A DNA stretch of 64,000 nucleotides from contig JAJFFG010000117.1 in NCBI GenBank assembly GCA_021776825.1, positions 1 through 64,000 on the forward strand. The letters are read 5' to 3'. The notes under the pieces were generated by a model. That model did no database searches, was not told where the DNA came from, and saw only the letters and a program-made list of their open reading frames with translations. The position numbers were made by a program, and so were the translations under genes. Positions 45,332 to 53,072 of the stretch are shown here, one piece after another; position 1 is the first letter of the stretch, and every line of letters begins with the position of its first letter. The DNA is from Planctomycetota bacterium (GTDB taxonomy: Bacteria > Planctomycetota > JAJSAM01 > JAJVHW01).

Positions 45332-46282
45332 ATGTCCCGCAAGGATGTCGAGGCCGAGATCACCCTCGAGGAGGCAGCGCTCCTTCCCGGCGGTCGGGCG
45401 ACTCTTCGGTTCCGCACCACGGCGCGCGAAGCCGTGAAGATCCGCGGCGCACACGCACGCTTCACCGGATTCGAGGAGAGCACCGCCGTCTACACGACGT
45501 CGAACGGCAAGACCACGACGACGCACACCGCGAGGGAGCGGCTGCCGTTCGTCGAGGAACGACGGACGTTCCAGGGGCGCGAGCCGGGCGGTGCGCTTCA
45601 CAACCTGAAGGACGGCATTCTGACGTTGGTTGGGGGTGGTGATCACGAGGAGCTCGCGCAGGGCTCGCGAGACGTGCTGCTCGAGGTCCAACTGCCCGAA
45701 CGGCTACCGAACAGCTTCGAGGCGAAGAAGGCGCAGATCGGCTACGAGGCAGAGATCCATCTCGACATCCCGGCGGGTCGCGACTTCCGGCATCGCGTCG
45801 TGTTCGACGTGCGCTCGGAGGAGCGCATGGAGGACGCACCGGAGCGCCCGTTCCTGACGGAGTATCCCGAGGACACAGGACGCGGTTTCTTCGACTCCAT
45901 GTTCGGTCCGGACGTCGCGATCCGTTTGCAGGTGGAGTCGACCGTGGTTGTGCGGGGCGGCCGTCTCCGCGGCCAGATCGAGGTGCGTTTCCCCGACTCC
46001 GCCAAGCGCGTCACCGCGATCGAGTGCAAGCTGCTTCGGAAGGAGTCGAGCGAAGCACACGGGCATCAAGATCGCGCTGTCGAGCCGATCGTGACGCACG
46101 AGATTCCACAGCGCCCAGTGGAGAGCGACAACCTGTTCGCGTCGTTCGACATGCCGGTCCCGATCGACATGATCCCGTGTGTCAGCGGCCAGAAGTTCGC
46201 GCTGACGCACGAGCTCGCGGTGTCGCTCGACGTGCCGTGGGCGAAGGACCCGACGGTGCGTATCCCGATCGAAGTGCTCTGA
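45332..46282 (+). CDS. arrestin-like / SpoOM-like fold protein
   Basis: A 316-residue soluble protein built of beta strands in two halves. The N-terminal half (about 1-155, AEITLEEAALLPGGRATLRFRTTARE, VKIRGAHARFTGFEES) and the C-terminal half (about 180-316, VVVRGGRLRGQIEVRFPD, HELAVSLDVPWAKDPTVRIPIEVL) both have the immunoglobulin-like style of arrestins. Bacterial arrestin-fold proteins such as Spo0M have poorly known roles. The start at ATG 45332 has AAGGAG 6 nt upstream; ATG 45326 abuts that site and is unlikely. No signal peptide. Confidence 0.78.
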   Translation: MSRKDVEAEITLEEAALLPGGRATLRFRTTAREAVKIRGAHARFTGFEESTAVYTTSNGKTTTTHTARERLPFVEERRTFQGREPGGALHNLKDGILTLVGGGDHEELAQGSRDVLLEVQLPERLPNSFEAKKAQIGYEAEIHLDIPAGRDFRHRVVFDVRSEERMEDAPERPFLTEYPEDTGRGFFDSMFGPDVAIRLQVESTVVVRGGRLRGQIEVRFPDSAKRVTAIECKLLRKESSEAHGHQDRAVEPIVTHEIPQRPVESDNLFASFDMPVPIDMIPCVSGQKFALTHELAVSLDVPWAKDPTVRIPIEVL

Positions 46283-46299
46283 TCGGGAAGACGGACTGA

Positions 46300-47913
46300 C
46301 TACTCGTCGTCCTTGGGACGCTTGTCCTTGATCGGGATCAGGTTGCGGACGAAGTCGACGCCCTTCGCGAGGAGGCCCTCCTTCCCGACCGTGGCCGCGC
46401 CGTAGCGGATCTCGATGATGTAGGTGGCGGTCTCCTTGCCGTCGCTCCACCCGTACCACTCGCGACGCTCACGCTGCCCGGTCGTTGCATCGGTGGCGAC
46501 CACCGCGACCTCGGCATCGGGGACCTTGTGCCGCGACTTGCCGAACTTCTTCCCGAGGTTCTTGCTCACATCCTTGGACCGGAGCTTCCAGTCCTCGGAG
46601 AACCCGTGGAGGAGCCCCTCCAGGTCGTCGGTGCGCACCGACTCGCCGAGCATCTCGAACGGCACCGAGTACGGCGTCCGCGTGGACCCGGACTGCTTGT
46701 AGTAGTCGAACTTCTGGCAGAAGATGTCGATCGTCATTCCGGACGCCGCGCTTGCCTCGTTCTGCCACTTCGCGCGGAGCTGCACGCCCCGGGCGCGGCT
46801 CGGGTTCAGGAGCTTGACGCGTGACCACCGACTGTCCTCGAGCTTCGCGACATCGACCCAGTGCGTGAGGTCGTAGAACGCGTAGCCGCCCCTCTTCCCC
46901 TCGTACCTCCGCCGGATCTTCGCGCGGCGCTTGTCCGCCTTGGTGGCGTTCTTCGGGAGCGGCTCGTCCGCGGCCGGCATCGGGAGCAGTGACGCCGCTA
47001 CCGGCATCTCGATCGTGGCGACGGCCGGCGGCGGCGGGGCGGGCGCCGCCGCCTCGGGCTCGGGCTCCGGCGCGGGAGATGGCGCCGGGTCGGGCGTTGG
47101 CGTCACGACGACACGCGGTGGCGACGTGACCCGAACGCGTTCGACGGGCAGCGGCGCAGTCGGCTCGGCCTCCGCCGTCTCGATGGGGACCACGGGATTG
47201 GCGACCGGGACGTCGTCCACGTTCCAGACGGCGACGACCAGCGCGCCCACGCCTCCGATCAGCAGCCCTGCGAGCGTTGCCGCCGCGAGCGTCTTCTTCA
47301 TCGACATGGCCAGGGCCCCCTTCGCCGCCAGACCGGCAGCGCTGTTGGAGGGGGACGCCGCGCCCAGAAGCGGTGCGATCGCGCCCATCCAAAGATGGAG
47401 ACCCGATGGATCGGAGCCGCCGAGCGACTCCCTCAGGCGTTCGACGGCACGGCGCACACGCGTTCGCACGGTCTCGCCCGGCACGCCCATGCGGTCGGCG
47501 ATCTCGCGGGGTGGCAGCCCCTCGTAGAACCGCAGCAGCAGCGTCGTGCGATACGGTTCGTCCAGCGCGAGGACGGCCTCGACCACGCGACGATGCGCGT
47601 CGGCGTCAGCAACGACCTCTGCCGTGGCGGGGGCCGTCTCGTCCGCGAGCGAGAGCGCGGCTGCGGTCTCGTGGTGCGAGCGTCGAACGCCGCTGCGGCC
47701 CCGCTTGCGCGCGCGGTTCCGCAGCACGGTGCCCAGCCATCCGCGCAGGTTGCGATCGTTGCGGGGCGGCGCACGGAGCGCCTCCAGCCACGTCTCCTGC
47801 TCGAGGTCGTCCGCCGTGGCGGCGTCGAGGGCCATCGAGCGAGCCACGGCACGTATCCAGTCCCGATGCGCCAGCAGGCGTTCGAGGTGGACAGGGGTGG
47901 CGAGGTCGCTCAT
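46300..47913 (-). CDS. membrane-tethered ECF sigma factor with unknown C-terminal domain
   Basis: A 537-residue protein with sigma region 2 (about 12-72, ATADDLEQETWLEALR, GWLGTVLRNRAR) and region 4 (about 115-163, LDEPYRTTLLLRFYEGLPPREIADRMGVPGETVRTRVRR). After a linker with GLHLWMGAIAPLLGAA there is one membrane helix (about 206-230), a Pro/Ala/Glu-rich stalk (235-330) and a 200-residue beta-rich domain of no recognised family. The layout parallels the tethered sigma factor at 23208, and the two share the region 2/4 sequence style, so they are probably paralogues with different sensory ends. An internal ATG at about residue 203, preceded by AAGGGGG, could yield the membrane part alone (speculative). 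Confidence 0.92.
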   Translation of the reverse strand: MSDLATPVHLERLLAHRDWIRAVARSMALDAATADDLEQETWLEALRAPPRNDRNLRGWLGTVLRNRARKRGRSGVRRSHHETAAALSLADETAPATAEVVADADAHRRVVEAVLALDEPYRTTLLLRFYEGLPPREIADRMGVPGETVRTRVRRAVERLRESLGGSDPSGLHLWMGAIAPLLGAASPSNSAAGLAAKGALAMSMKKTLAAATLAGLLIGGVGALVVAVWNVDDVPVANPVVPIETAEAEPTAPLPVERVRVTSPPRVVVTPTPDPAPSPAPEPEPEAAAPAPPPPAVATIEMPVAASLLPMPAADEPLPKNATKADKRRAKIRRRYEGKRGGYAFYDLTHWVDVAKLEDSRWSRVKLLNPSRARGVQLRAKWQNEASAASGMTIDIFCQKFDYYKQSGSTRTPYSVPFEMLGESVRTDDLEGLLHGFSEDWKLRSKDVSKNLGKKFGKSRHKVPDAEVAVVATDATTGQRERREWYGWSDGKETATYIIEIRYGAATVGKEGLLAKGVDFVRNLIPIKDKRPKDDE

Positions 47914-48083
47914 CGGGTCTCAACCGTACAGTCCCGGCCGGGACGAGACCGGTTCACAGCATCTCCTCTCCGACAGCGGTTACGCTGAACCGAATGCTGC
48001 CGATTGCGTCCAAGCCAAGAGCGGGCGCGCGACGGAAATCCTGCGCCGCGACGTTCCGCGGGGCCCTGACTGGGAGGATGCGT

Positions 48084-49508
48084 GTGCGCTTCACCGCTCT
48101 CGTGCTCGTCGTCACTCTGGCTCTGGGCGCCTACGCCGAGGAGCGTGGACCGACCTCCCCCGAGACGGTGGAGGCCGCGCTCGCCGAGTTGCGACGCGCT
48201 GAGACCTTGGATGACGTGGCGGTGGGAGAGGCCGGTGATCGGACGGCGACCTACGCCTCCTACGAGACCCTGCGAGCGAAGGCGTCCGAAGAGCAGCTCG
48301 TGGAGCTGACCGACGACGAGAACGTCGTCGTCCGGTGCTACGCGTTTCGCGCCCTCGTCGAACGCGAGGCCACCGTCGACACGTTCGAGATTGTCAAGCG
48401 CCACCTCGACGACCGGAGCCCCGTGGTGACGTTCCGCGGCTGCTTCGTGAGGGCCGAGCCGGTCGGCGACGTGATGGTGCAGGATCTGCTCGACAAGTTG
48501 GGCACGAAGGACCGCGCCGCGCTCGCTGAGGCGGTCGTGTTCGGCGACGGGAAGCTCGCTCACCGCGACGTGATGCTCCGCACGCATCCCTTTACGAAGA
48601 AGGACGCCCCGCGACTGCGCACGCTCTCCGACGCCGGCGACGGCGGCGCGCTCGTGGCGTTGGCGCGGATCGGTCTGGAGGAGGACGTGGCGCGCATCGC
48701 CCGAGCTCTCGACGTCGACCCCCAGACGATCATCGCGCTCGCCGACCCGCTTCGCGCTGCGGCGCTTCGCCCGGCGCCGGCACTGCTGCCCGCGCTCGAG
48801 CGCTTCTGGCCGTCGGTGCAGAAGTTGATGCCAACCACCTCGCCGGATCGCTTCCGGAACTGGGTGACCGCCGTGGCCGCCCAGGAGGACGAACGGTCCG
48901 CCGAATTGCTTCAGGGGTTCCTCGCCGGCCAGACACCGGACTGGGCACGCGCCGTGCGAGCCGAGATCGTGTGGGACGCCGTCAACGCGCGCGATTGGGA
49001 GACCTACACGCCTGTGTTCTGGACGCTCTGGAGCGAGCACGCACTGATTGACGGCGACGTCCTGCGCAAGCTTCACGAGATCGACGAGGAGCGCGCCGTC
49101 GAGCAGATCGAGAGAGACCTGACCACGCGGCTCGACGCGATGCCGCGTGCGGCGTTGGGCCCGCTGCTCGACACTCACCTGTGGACCCGGGGCGAACGGA
49201 CGGCGGAGATCGTCGCCGCCGCGCTGCCGAACGCCGATGCGCGGACCGCAAGTGCGCTGTGCCGTACCGCCGCGGACGCGCTCGACGAGTCCCATGTGAA
49301 TCCGTTGTTCGCCGCCTACGCGCACGAGAACCCGTACGTCTACGTGGCAGCGGCACGCGCCCTCCTCGCGTACGACGATGCGGAGATCGACGCCCGCCTC
49401 GCGAAGACGCGCACGCGTCCGGGCTGGGGCGGTGAGTGGCTCGGCCGCGTGCTCGATGCCGCTCCGCGCTCGTGGTGGGCCGGCGCGAGCCTCATCCGCG
49501 CGCGGTAG
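48084..49508 (+). CDS. secreted HEAT-repeat protein
   Basis: A 474-residue exported protein (signal peptide about 1-19) composed largely of helical repeats: EEQLVELTDDENVVVRCYAFRALVERE, DAGDGGALVALARIGLEEDVARIAR and VYVAAARALLAYDDAEIDARL in separate units. GTG 48084 is preferred to ATG 48078 because GGGAGG (48072-48077) directly abuts that ATG but is 6 nt from the GTG. Divergent from the tethered sigma gene at 46300, across 170 bp. Possibly a target of that factor (context only). Confidence 0.84.
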   Translation: MRFTALVLVVTLALGAYAEERGPTSPETVEAALAELRRAETLDDVAVGEAGDRTATYASYETLRAKASEEQLVELTDDENVVVRCYAFRALVEREATVDTFEIVKRHLDDRSPVVTFRGCFVRAEPVGDVMVQDLLDKLGTKDRAALAEAVVFGDGKLAHRDVMLRTHPFTKKDAPRLRTLSDAGDGGALVALARIGLEEDVARIARALDVDPQTIIALADPLRAAALRPAPALLPALERFWPSVQKLMPTTSPDRFRNWVTAVAAQEDERSAELLQGFLAGQTPDWARAVRAEIVWDAVNARDWETYTPVFWTLWSEHALIDGDVLRKLHEIDEERAVEQIERDLTTRLDAMPRAALGPLLDTHLWTRGERTAEIVAAALPNADARTASALCRTAADALDESHVNPLFAAYAHENPYVYVAAARALLAYDDAEIDARLAKTRTRPGWGGEWLGRVLDAAPRSWWAGASLIRAR

Positions 49509-49572
49509 GCATGCGGTGCCTGCGTCGCTCGCTCTTGTCTCGTCGTCGGAGAGACTCGGTCGCGGAGGCATC

Positions 49573-49713
49573 GTGACCGCCACGAACTCATCGAACCCGG
49601 TCATCGATCCGGATCGGGTCGCGGCGGGCGCGCACGTGAGCGTCGTCGGGCCGAAGTTCAAGCGGCCGGCGGAGTGGATCGTCGAGCTCGCTGAGCGCGC
49701 CCCCTACTCGTAG
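49573..49713 (+). pseudogene. C-terminal remnant of ornithine cyclodeaminase / mu-crystallin family
   Basis: A 46-codon fragment reads VTATNSSNPVIDPDRV, AAGAHVSVVGPKFKRP and AEWIVELAERA in one frame. This matches the NAD-domain end of ornithine cyclodeaminase family proteins (typical VTATSSxxPV, PGTHVNAVG). The Rossmann glycine motif and the rest of the enzyme are absent: immediately upstream is the end of the HEAT gene, and the fragment ends where the DUF2199 gene begins on the other strand. It is therefore a decayed remnant, not a working gene. Confidence 0.68.
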
Positions 49714-50270
49714 TTCTCGCTCAGCCACTCGCTCAGTTCGTGGAGCGAGATCCCCTCGCGTTGCGCCACGGAAAGAGGGTGATCCGTCGACTCGAGCTCC
49801 ATGACCGGTCGCTCTCCGACGGGTTGCTGGCGGAGGTTTGCCTTCAGCATGTGATGCATCGAGAATCCCGGGAGCTCGTTGCTCAGGAACGAGAAGTAGG
49901 GCGGTTCGTCCACGCGGGCGGGATCGAGCCAGCTCGCCTGCATGGACTCGAAGCTCTCCGCGCTGAGCGAGCCCCAGATCGTGAACACGAGATCTCCGTC
50001 GGCGCCGTGGACTGGGATCGCGAGGTTCGCCCGGACGAAGAAGTGATCGCCGTCATCGACGATGCCGAGCTCGCCATCGGACTCCCAACGTTCGCGGCGC
50101 TCCGCGACATCGAGACCACCGACGATGTCGGGCCACGGGATGAAGAACGCAGTGGGTACCCCCGGGTGCTCCTGATCACACGTCGCGCAGGTGTACACCG
50201 GGCGGGTGGGCCCGCGACCCGGGAGGAGTCCGCGAACGAAGCGGGCGATGCGGCTGGGGAGCGACGACAC
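49704..50270 (-). CDS. DUF2199 family protein
   Basis: A 188-residue cytoplasmic protein of the DUF2199 family. The N-terminal zinc-knuckle-like CATCDQEHPGVP (about residues 28-39) is the family signature, followed by FFVRANLAIPVHG and FTIWGSLSAESFE. Function unknown; DUF2199 proteins are sporadic in bacteria and often sit alone. GTG start at 50270. The end overlaps the ornithine cyclodeaminase remnant by 10 bp. Confidence 0.88.
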   Translation of the reverse strand: MSSLPSRIARFVRGLLPGRGPTRPVYTCATCDQEHPGVPTAFFIPWPDIVGGLDVAERRERWESDGELGIVDDGDHFFVRANLAIPVHGADGDLVFTIWGSLSAESFESMQASWLDPARVDEPPYFSFLSNELPGFSMHHMLKANLRQQPVGERPVMELESTDHPLSVAQREGISLHELSEWLSENYE

Positions 50271-50301
50271 GACGAGGTCAGGCTACGGCGTTCGCACTGC
50301 T

Positions 50302-51369
50302 CTACTCGACGGCAGCGCAGCGATACGTCACGAACGGCGTCGTCGCGATCAGTCCGTGGAGCTCGTGCCAGCCCGGCGCGGCGAGCAGGACGACGAGGGT
50401 GCCGTCCTCGAGGGTGCGCGTATGGACGCCGCTCTTGCGTGCCGCGAAGTCCGCCGCGAGCTGCTTCTTCGAGAGCGGGAGCCAGTCGTCGATCTCGTCG
50501 TCTGGCAAGCCGACGCGCCCGCCCATCGAGGTGACGACCAACACGTTGCCGCGCACGGTGTCGCGCTTCTCCGGCCAGGCGTGGACGTTGAAGGTCGGCA
50601 TGCCGGACACGCGCTCGCCGAGGGCCTTCCACTCGGTGACGAGCGTCAGTGCGAAGATGTCGCGCAGCAGCCGACGCGGCTCGATGGAGTTCGGCCGAAG
50701 TCGATCGAGCTTCACGTCGGCGAACCGCTGCTTCGCCTCCTCGATGAACTGATCGCGCTGCGTCGAGTGGACCATCGCCACGTAGTCGATCCCCTTCTCG
50801 TACGCGAGCAGGCCGCCCGGCAGCTCTGGAACGGCGGGGTCGTACTCGTCCCAGAGCCGCATGCCTTGCGCGTCGAGCAGTCGCCACGTGCCGTCGATGT
50901 AGAGCTCGAGGAACACGTGTCCGGAGAAGCTGCCGGTCTCGCCCGTCTCGACGAAGGTGCGGATCCAGGTGTGCCGCATCGACTTGACGTACACGGTCGG
51001 GATGCCGGCCGCTCGCGTCAGAGAGCCGAACAGCAGCGCGTGCCGCGCACAGTCGTTCTGGTCGAACCCGTTCGAGAGCGTCGCGAAGTCCTGATGATCG
51101 GGCAGCCATCCGCGATGGGGGATGTGCGGCAGCGACGCGATGTGCGCGTGGATGTTGCGCAGCGTCTGCACGTCGTCGTCCGCCTTCAGCGCGGCGGCGA
51201 CCTTCTTGATCGCGGTGGTCTTGCCGGTCTTCTTGGCGATCGCGAGGCACGCCTTCGGCTTCGAGTGATCGACGACCGCGACCTTGCGTCCCTTCGGTGG
51301 CGCCACGACCGGCCCGTCGGCCCCGAACGCCGTGGCTGCCAGCAGCATCAGCACGAGAAGCACGCGCAT
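50302..51369 (-). CDS. secreted transglutaminase-like protein
   Basis: A 355-residue exported protein (signal peptide about 1-17). The transglutaminase/papain-like core (about 60-230) has the triad Cys in FDQNDCARHALLFGSLTRAAGIPT (C107), His in SFSGHVFLELYIDG (H151) and Asp in TWRLLDAQGM (D166). Bacterial proteins of this superfamily are usually peptidases or amidases rather than cross-linking enzymes. A C-terminal region (about 240-355) is beta-rich and unassigned. GGGAGG lies about 7 nt before the ATG. Divergent from the sigma/F1-beta fusion gene. Confidence 0.9.
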   Translation of the reverse strand: MRVLLVLMLLAATAFGADGPVVAPPKGRKVAVVDHSKPKACLAIAKKTGKTTAIKKVAAALKADDDVQTLRNIHAHIASLPHIPHRGWLPDHQDFATLSNGFDQNDCARHALLFGSLTRAAGIPTVYVKSMRHTWIRTFVETGETGSFSGHVFLELYIDGTWRLLDAQGMRLWDEYDPAVPELPGGLLAYEKGIDYVAMVHSTQRDQFIEEAKQRFADVKLDRLRPNSIEPRRLLRDIFALTLVTEWKALGERVSGMPTFNVHAWPEKRDTVRGNVLVVTSMGGRVGLPDDEIDDWLPLSKKQLAADFAARKSGVHTRTLEDGTLVVLLAAPGWHELHGLIATTPFVTYRCAAVE

Positions 51370-51520
51370 CGACCACCTCCCCGCGAACCCCCGGTTCGCG
51401 ACCGAATTCTAGCGCATCTTGTCGCCCGCCACGGCGGCGCCTCCGACATCGGTGGGCAGCGATCTCGCCATTCGTACATTCCGGAAAGCGATGGGCGACT
51501 TGGCGGCACGTAGAGGTGAC

Positions 51521-53005
51521 ATGGAGATCGAACGTTACCGGCGGCTGGCTCATGGCACCGCGCTGGCACTCCTCGGGGACCACCACCTCGCGGAGGACGC
51601 CGTACAGGATGCGCTCATCGAGGCGCATCGCTCGTGGGAGTCGATCCGGGAGCCGGCGAAGCGCTCGGCGTGGGTCCGCGCGATCGTGCGGCACCGCTGT
51701 GTTCGGACGCTCCGGCGACGTGATTTCGGCGCCGTGTCGTTGCCCGAACTCGCATCGGTTGACGAACCGTGGCGGCGTGCAGCAGATCGGGAGGAGCGCG
51801 GGCGCCTGATGGCGCAGGTGCGCGGTCTCCCACGTCCGCTCCGCGAGGTGGTGGTGCTGCACTACATGAGCGGATGCAGCCACCGCGAGACCGCCGCGTT
51901 TCTCGGACTGCCGGTGACGACGGTCAACAACCGACTCCATCTGGCCCGCCGTTTCCTCAAGGGAGGTTCCCCGATGCTCAACACGCCCCATGCCGGCACC
52001 GTCGTCGCCGCCGACGCGCCCATCATCGACGTGCGCTTCACCCCCGACGGCGCACCCGATGTCTTCGACGCTCTCGCGCCAGCGGAGGCGGCCCCCAACC
52101 TGCGCGTGGTTCAGACCCTCGATGACGGACTCGTCCGCTGCGTCCTTCTCGGCGGCGAGGCGCCGGCCGTGGGCGCTCGACTCGTCAACCGTACGGCCGA
52201 CGGAGGGACGTACATGTCGGTCGTGGCGACAGCCGAGCACCTCGACGAGATCGTTCAGGCCCTTGGCGATCCGTGCAGCGGAATGCACGAGACAGGCATC
52301 AAGCCGGTCGATCTGTTCTGCCCGCTTCCAGCGAGCGGAAACGTCGGGCTCCTTGGCACCTCGGGCACGGGCAAGATGGTGCTCGCGATCGAACTCATCC
52401 AGCGACTCCGGGAGGCTGGCCCGCAGCTGTTCTGCCTCTCCGATCGTCGCGAGCCGGCGCTGATCCGTGATCTACGCGAAGAGGCCGAGGAGTTCGATCG
52501 GCGCGTGATCTGGATCGTGTCGAACCAGTCGAACGACCCTGAGTACGCCGAGCGCGGCAGCGCCTTCGACACGACGATCTACACCTCCCCACTGCTCGGC
52601 ATCCGGGGACTGTGGCCCGCCGTGGACCCTCACCGTTCACGGTCGATCGCCGAGACGAGCGAGCGCCACACGCGCCTGGCCGCCGCGGCGCGCGACCTCC
52701 TGCGCGAGCTGCACACGCGGACGCTCGACCCGATGTTGCTCGAGGTCCTCGCCATGCGCGCCTGGGGCGCGGCGCGGCGCCGGCTCGCGGCGGGCCAGGA
52801 TCCGGACGACCCGGTCGTGCACCGCGGTCGCCGCCTCCAGGCGTTCCTCACGCATCCGTTCGACATCGGGAAGGAGATCACCGGTGTCGACGGCGAGACC
52901 GTCCCGCTGGCGGCCACGCTCGATGGAGTCGAGGCCATCCTCGCCGGCGACTGCGACGACCGTTCCCCGAAGAGCCTGATGTTCATCGGCGCTCTGGACG
53001 GCTAG
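51521..53005 (+). CDS. ECF sigma factor fused to a truncated F1-ATPase beta-subunit-like domain
   Basis: 494 residues from ATG 51521 (GAGGTGAC site; TTG 51419 and ATG 51491 are in-frame alternatives). Sigma region 2 is at about 6-66 (LAEDAVQDALIEAHRSW) and region 4 at about 96-146 (SHRETAAFLGLPVTTVNNRLHLA). From about 166 the chain follows F1-ATPase subunit beta in order: beta barrel (PIIDVRF to LGDP, 166-250), ETGIKPVDLFCPLP (257-270), a P-loop variant GTSGTGKM (279-286), the strand AFDTTIYTSPLLGIRGLWPAVDP in two pieces (348-370), and the C-terminal helical domain with GRRLQAFLTHPF and TLDGVEAILAGD. About 100 residues carrying Walker B and the catalytic Glu of true beta subunits are missing, so ATP hydrolysis is unlikely. 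An internal ATG at 51974 with GGGAGG 7 nt upstream could also give the beta-like part alone. I infer a nucleotide-sensing or oligomerising regulatory module. Confidence 0.9.
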   Translation: MEIERYRRLAHGTALALLGDHHLAEDAVQDALIEAHRSWESIREPAKRSAWVRAIVRHRCVRTLRRRDFGAVSLPELASVDEPWRRAADREERGRLMAQVRGLPRPLREVVVLHYMSGCSHRETAAFLGLPVTTVNNRLHLARRFLKGGSPMLNTPHAGTVVAADAPIIDVRFTPDGAPDVFDALAPAEAAPNLRVVQTLDDGLVRCVLLGGEAPAVGARLVNRTADGGTYMSVVATAEHLDEIVQALGDPCSGMHETGIKPVDLFCPLPASGNVGLLGTSGTGKMVLAIELIQRLREAGPQLFCLSDRREPALIRDLREEAEEFDRRVIWIVSNQSNDPEYAERGSAFDTTIYTSPLLGIRGLWPAVDPHRSRSIAETSERHTRLAAAARDLLRELHTRTLDPMLLEVLAMRAWGAARRRLAAGQDPDDPVVHRGRRLQAFLTHPFDIGKEITGVDGETVPLAATLDGVEAILAGDCDDRSPKSLMFIGALDG

Positions 53006-53072
53006 TGCGACGACCGCGAGGCGGACGGCGTGATGCTGAGAACGTCCTTCGACGGATCACCTGAGCGACCCG

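Noticed and set aside
51521..53005. Rho-like or FliI-like ATPase domain instead of F1 beta
   Set aside because: The PIIDVRF barrel start, ETGIKPVDL, PAVDP and the C-terminal helical-domain motifs fit subunit beta better than Rho or flagellar ATPases.
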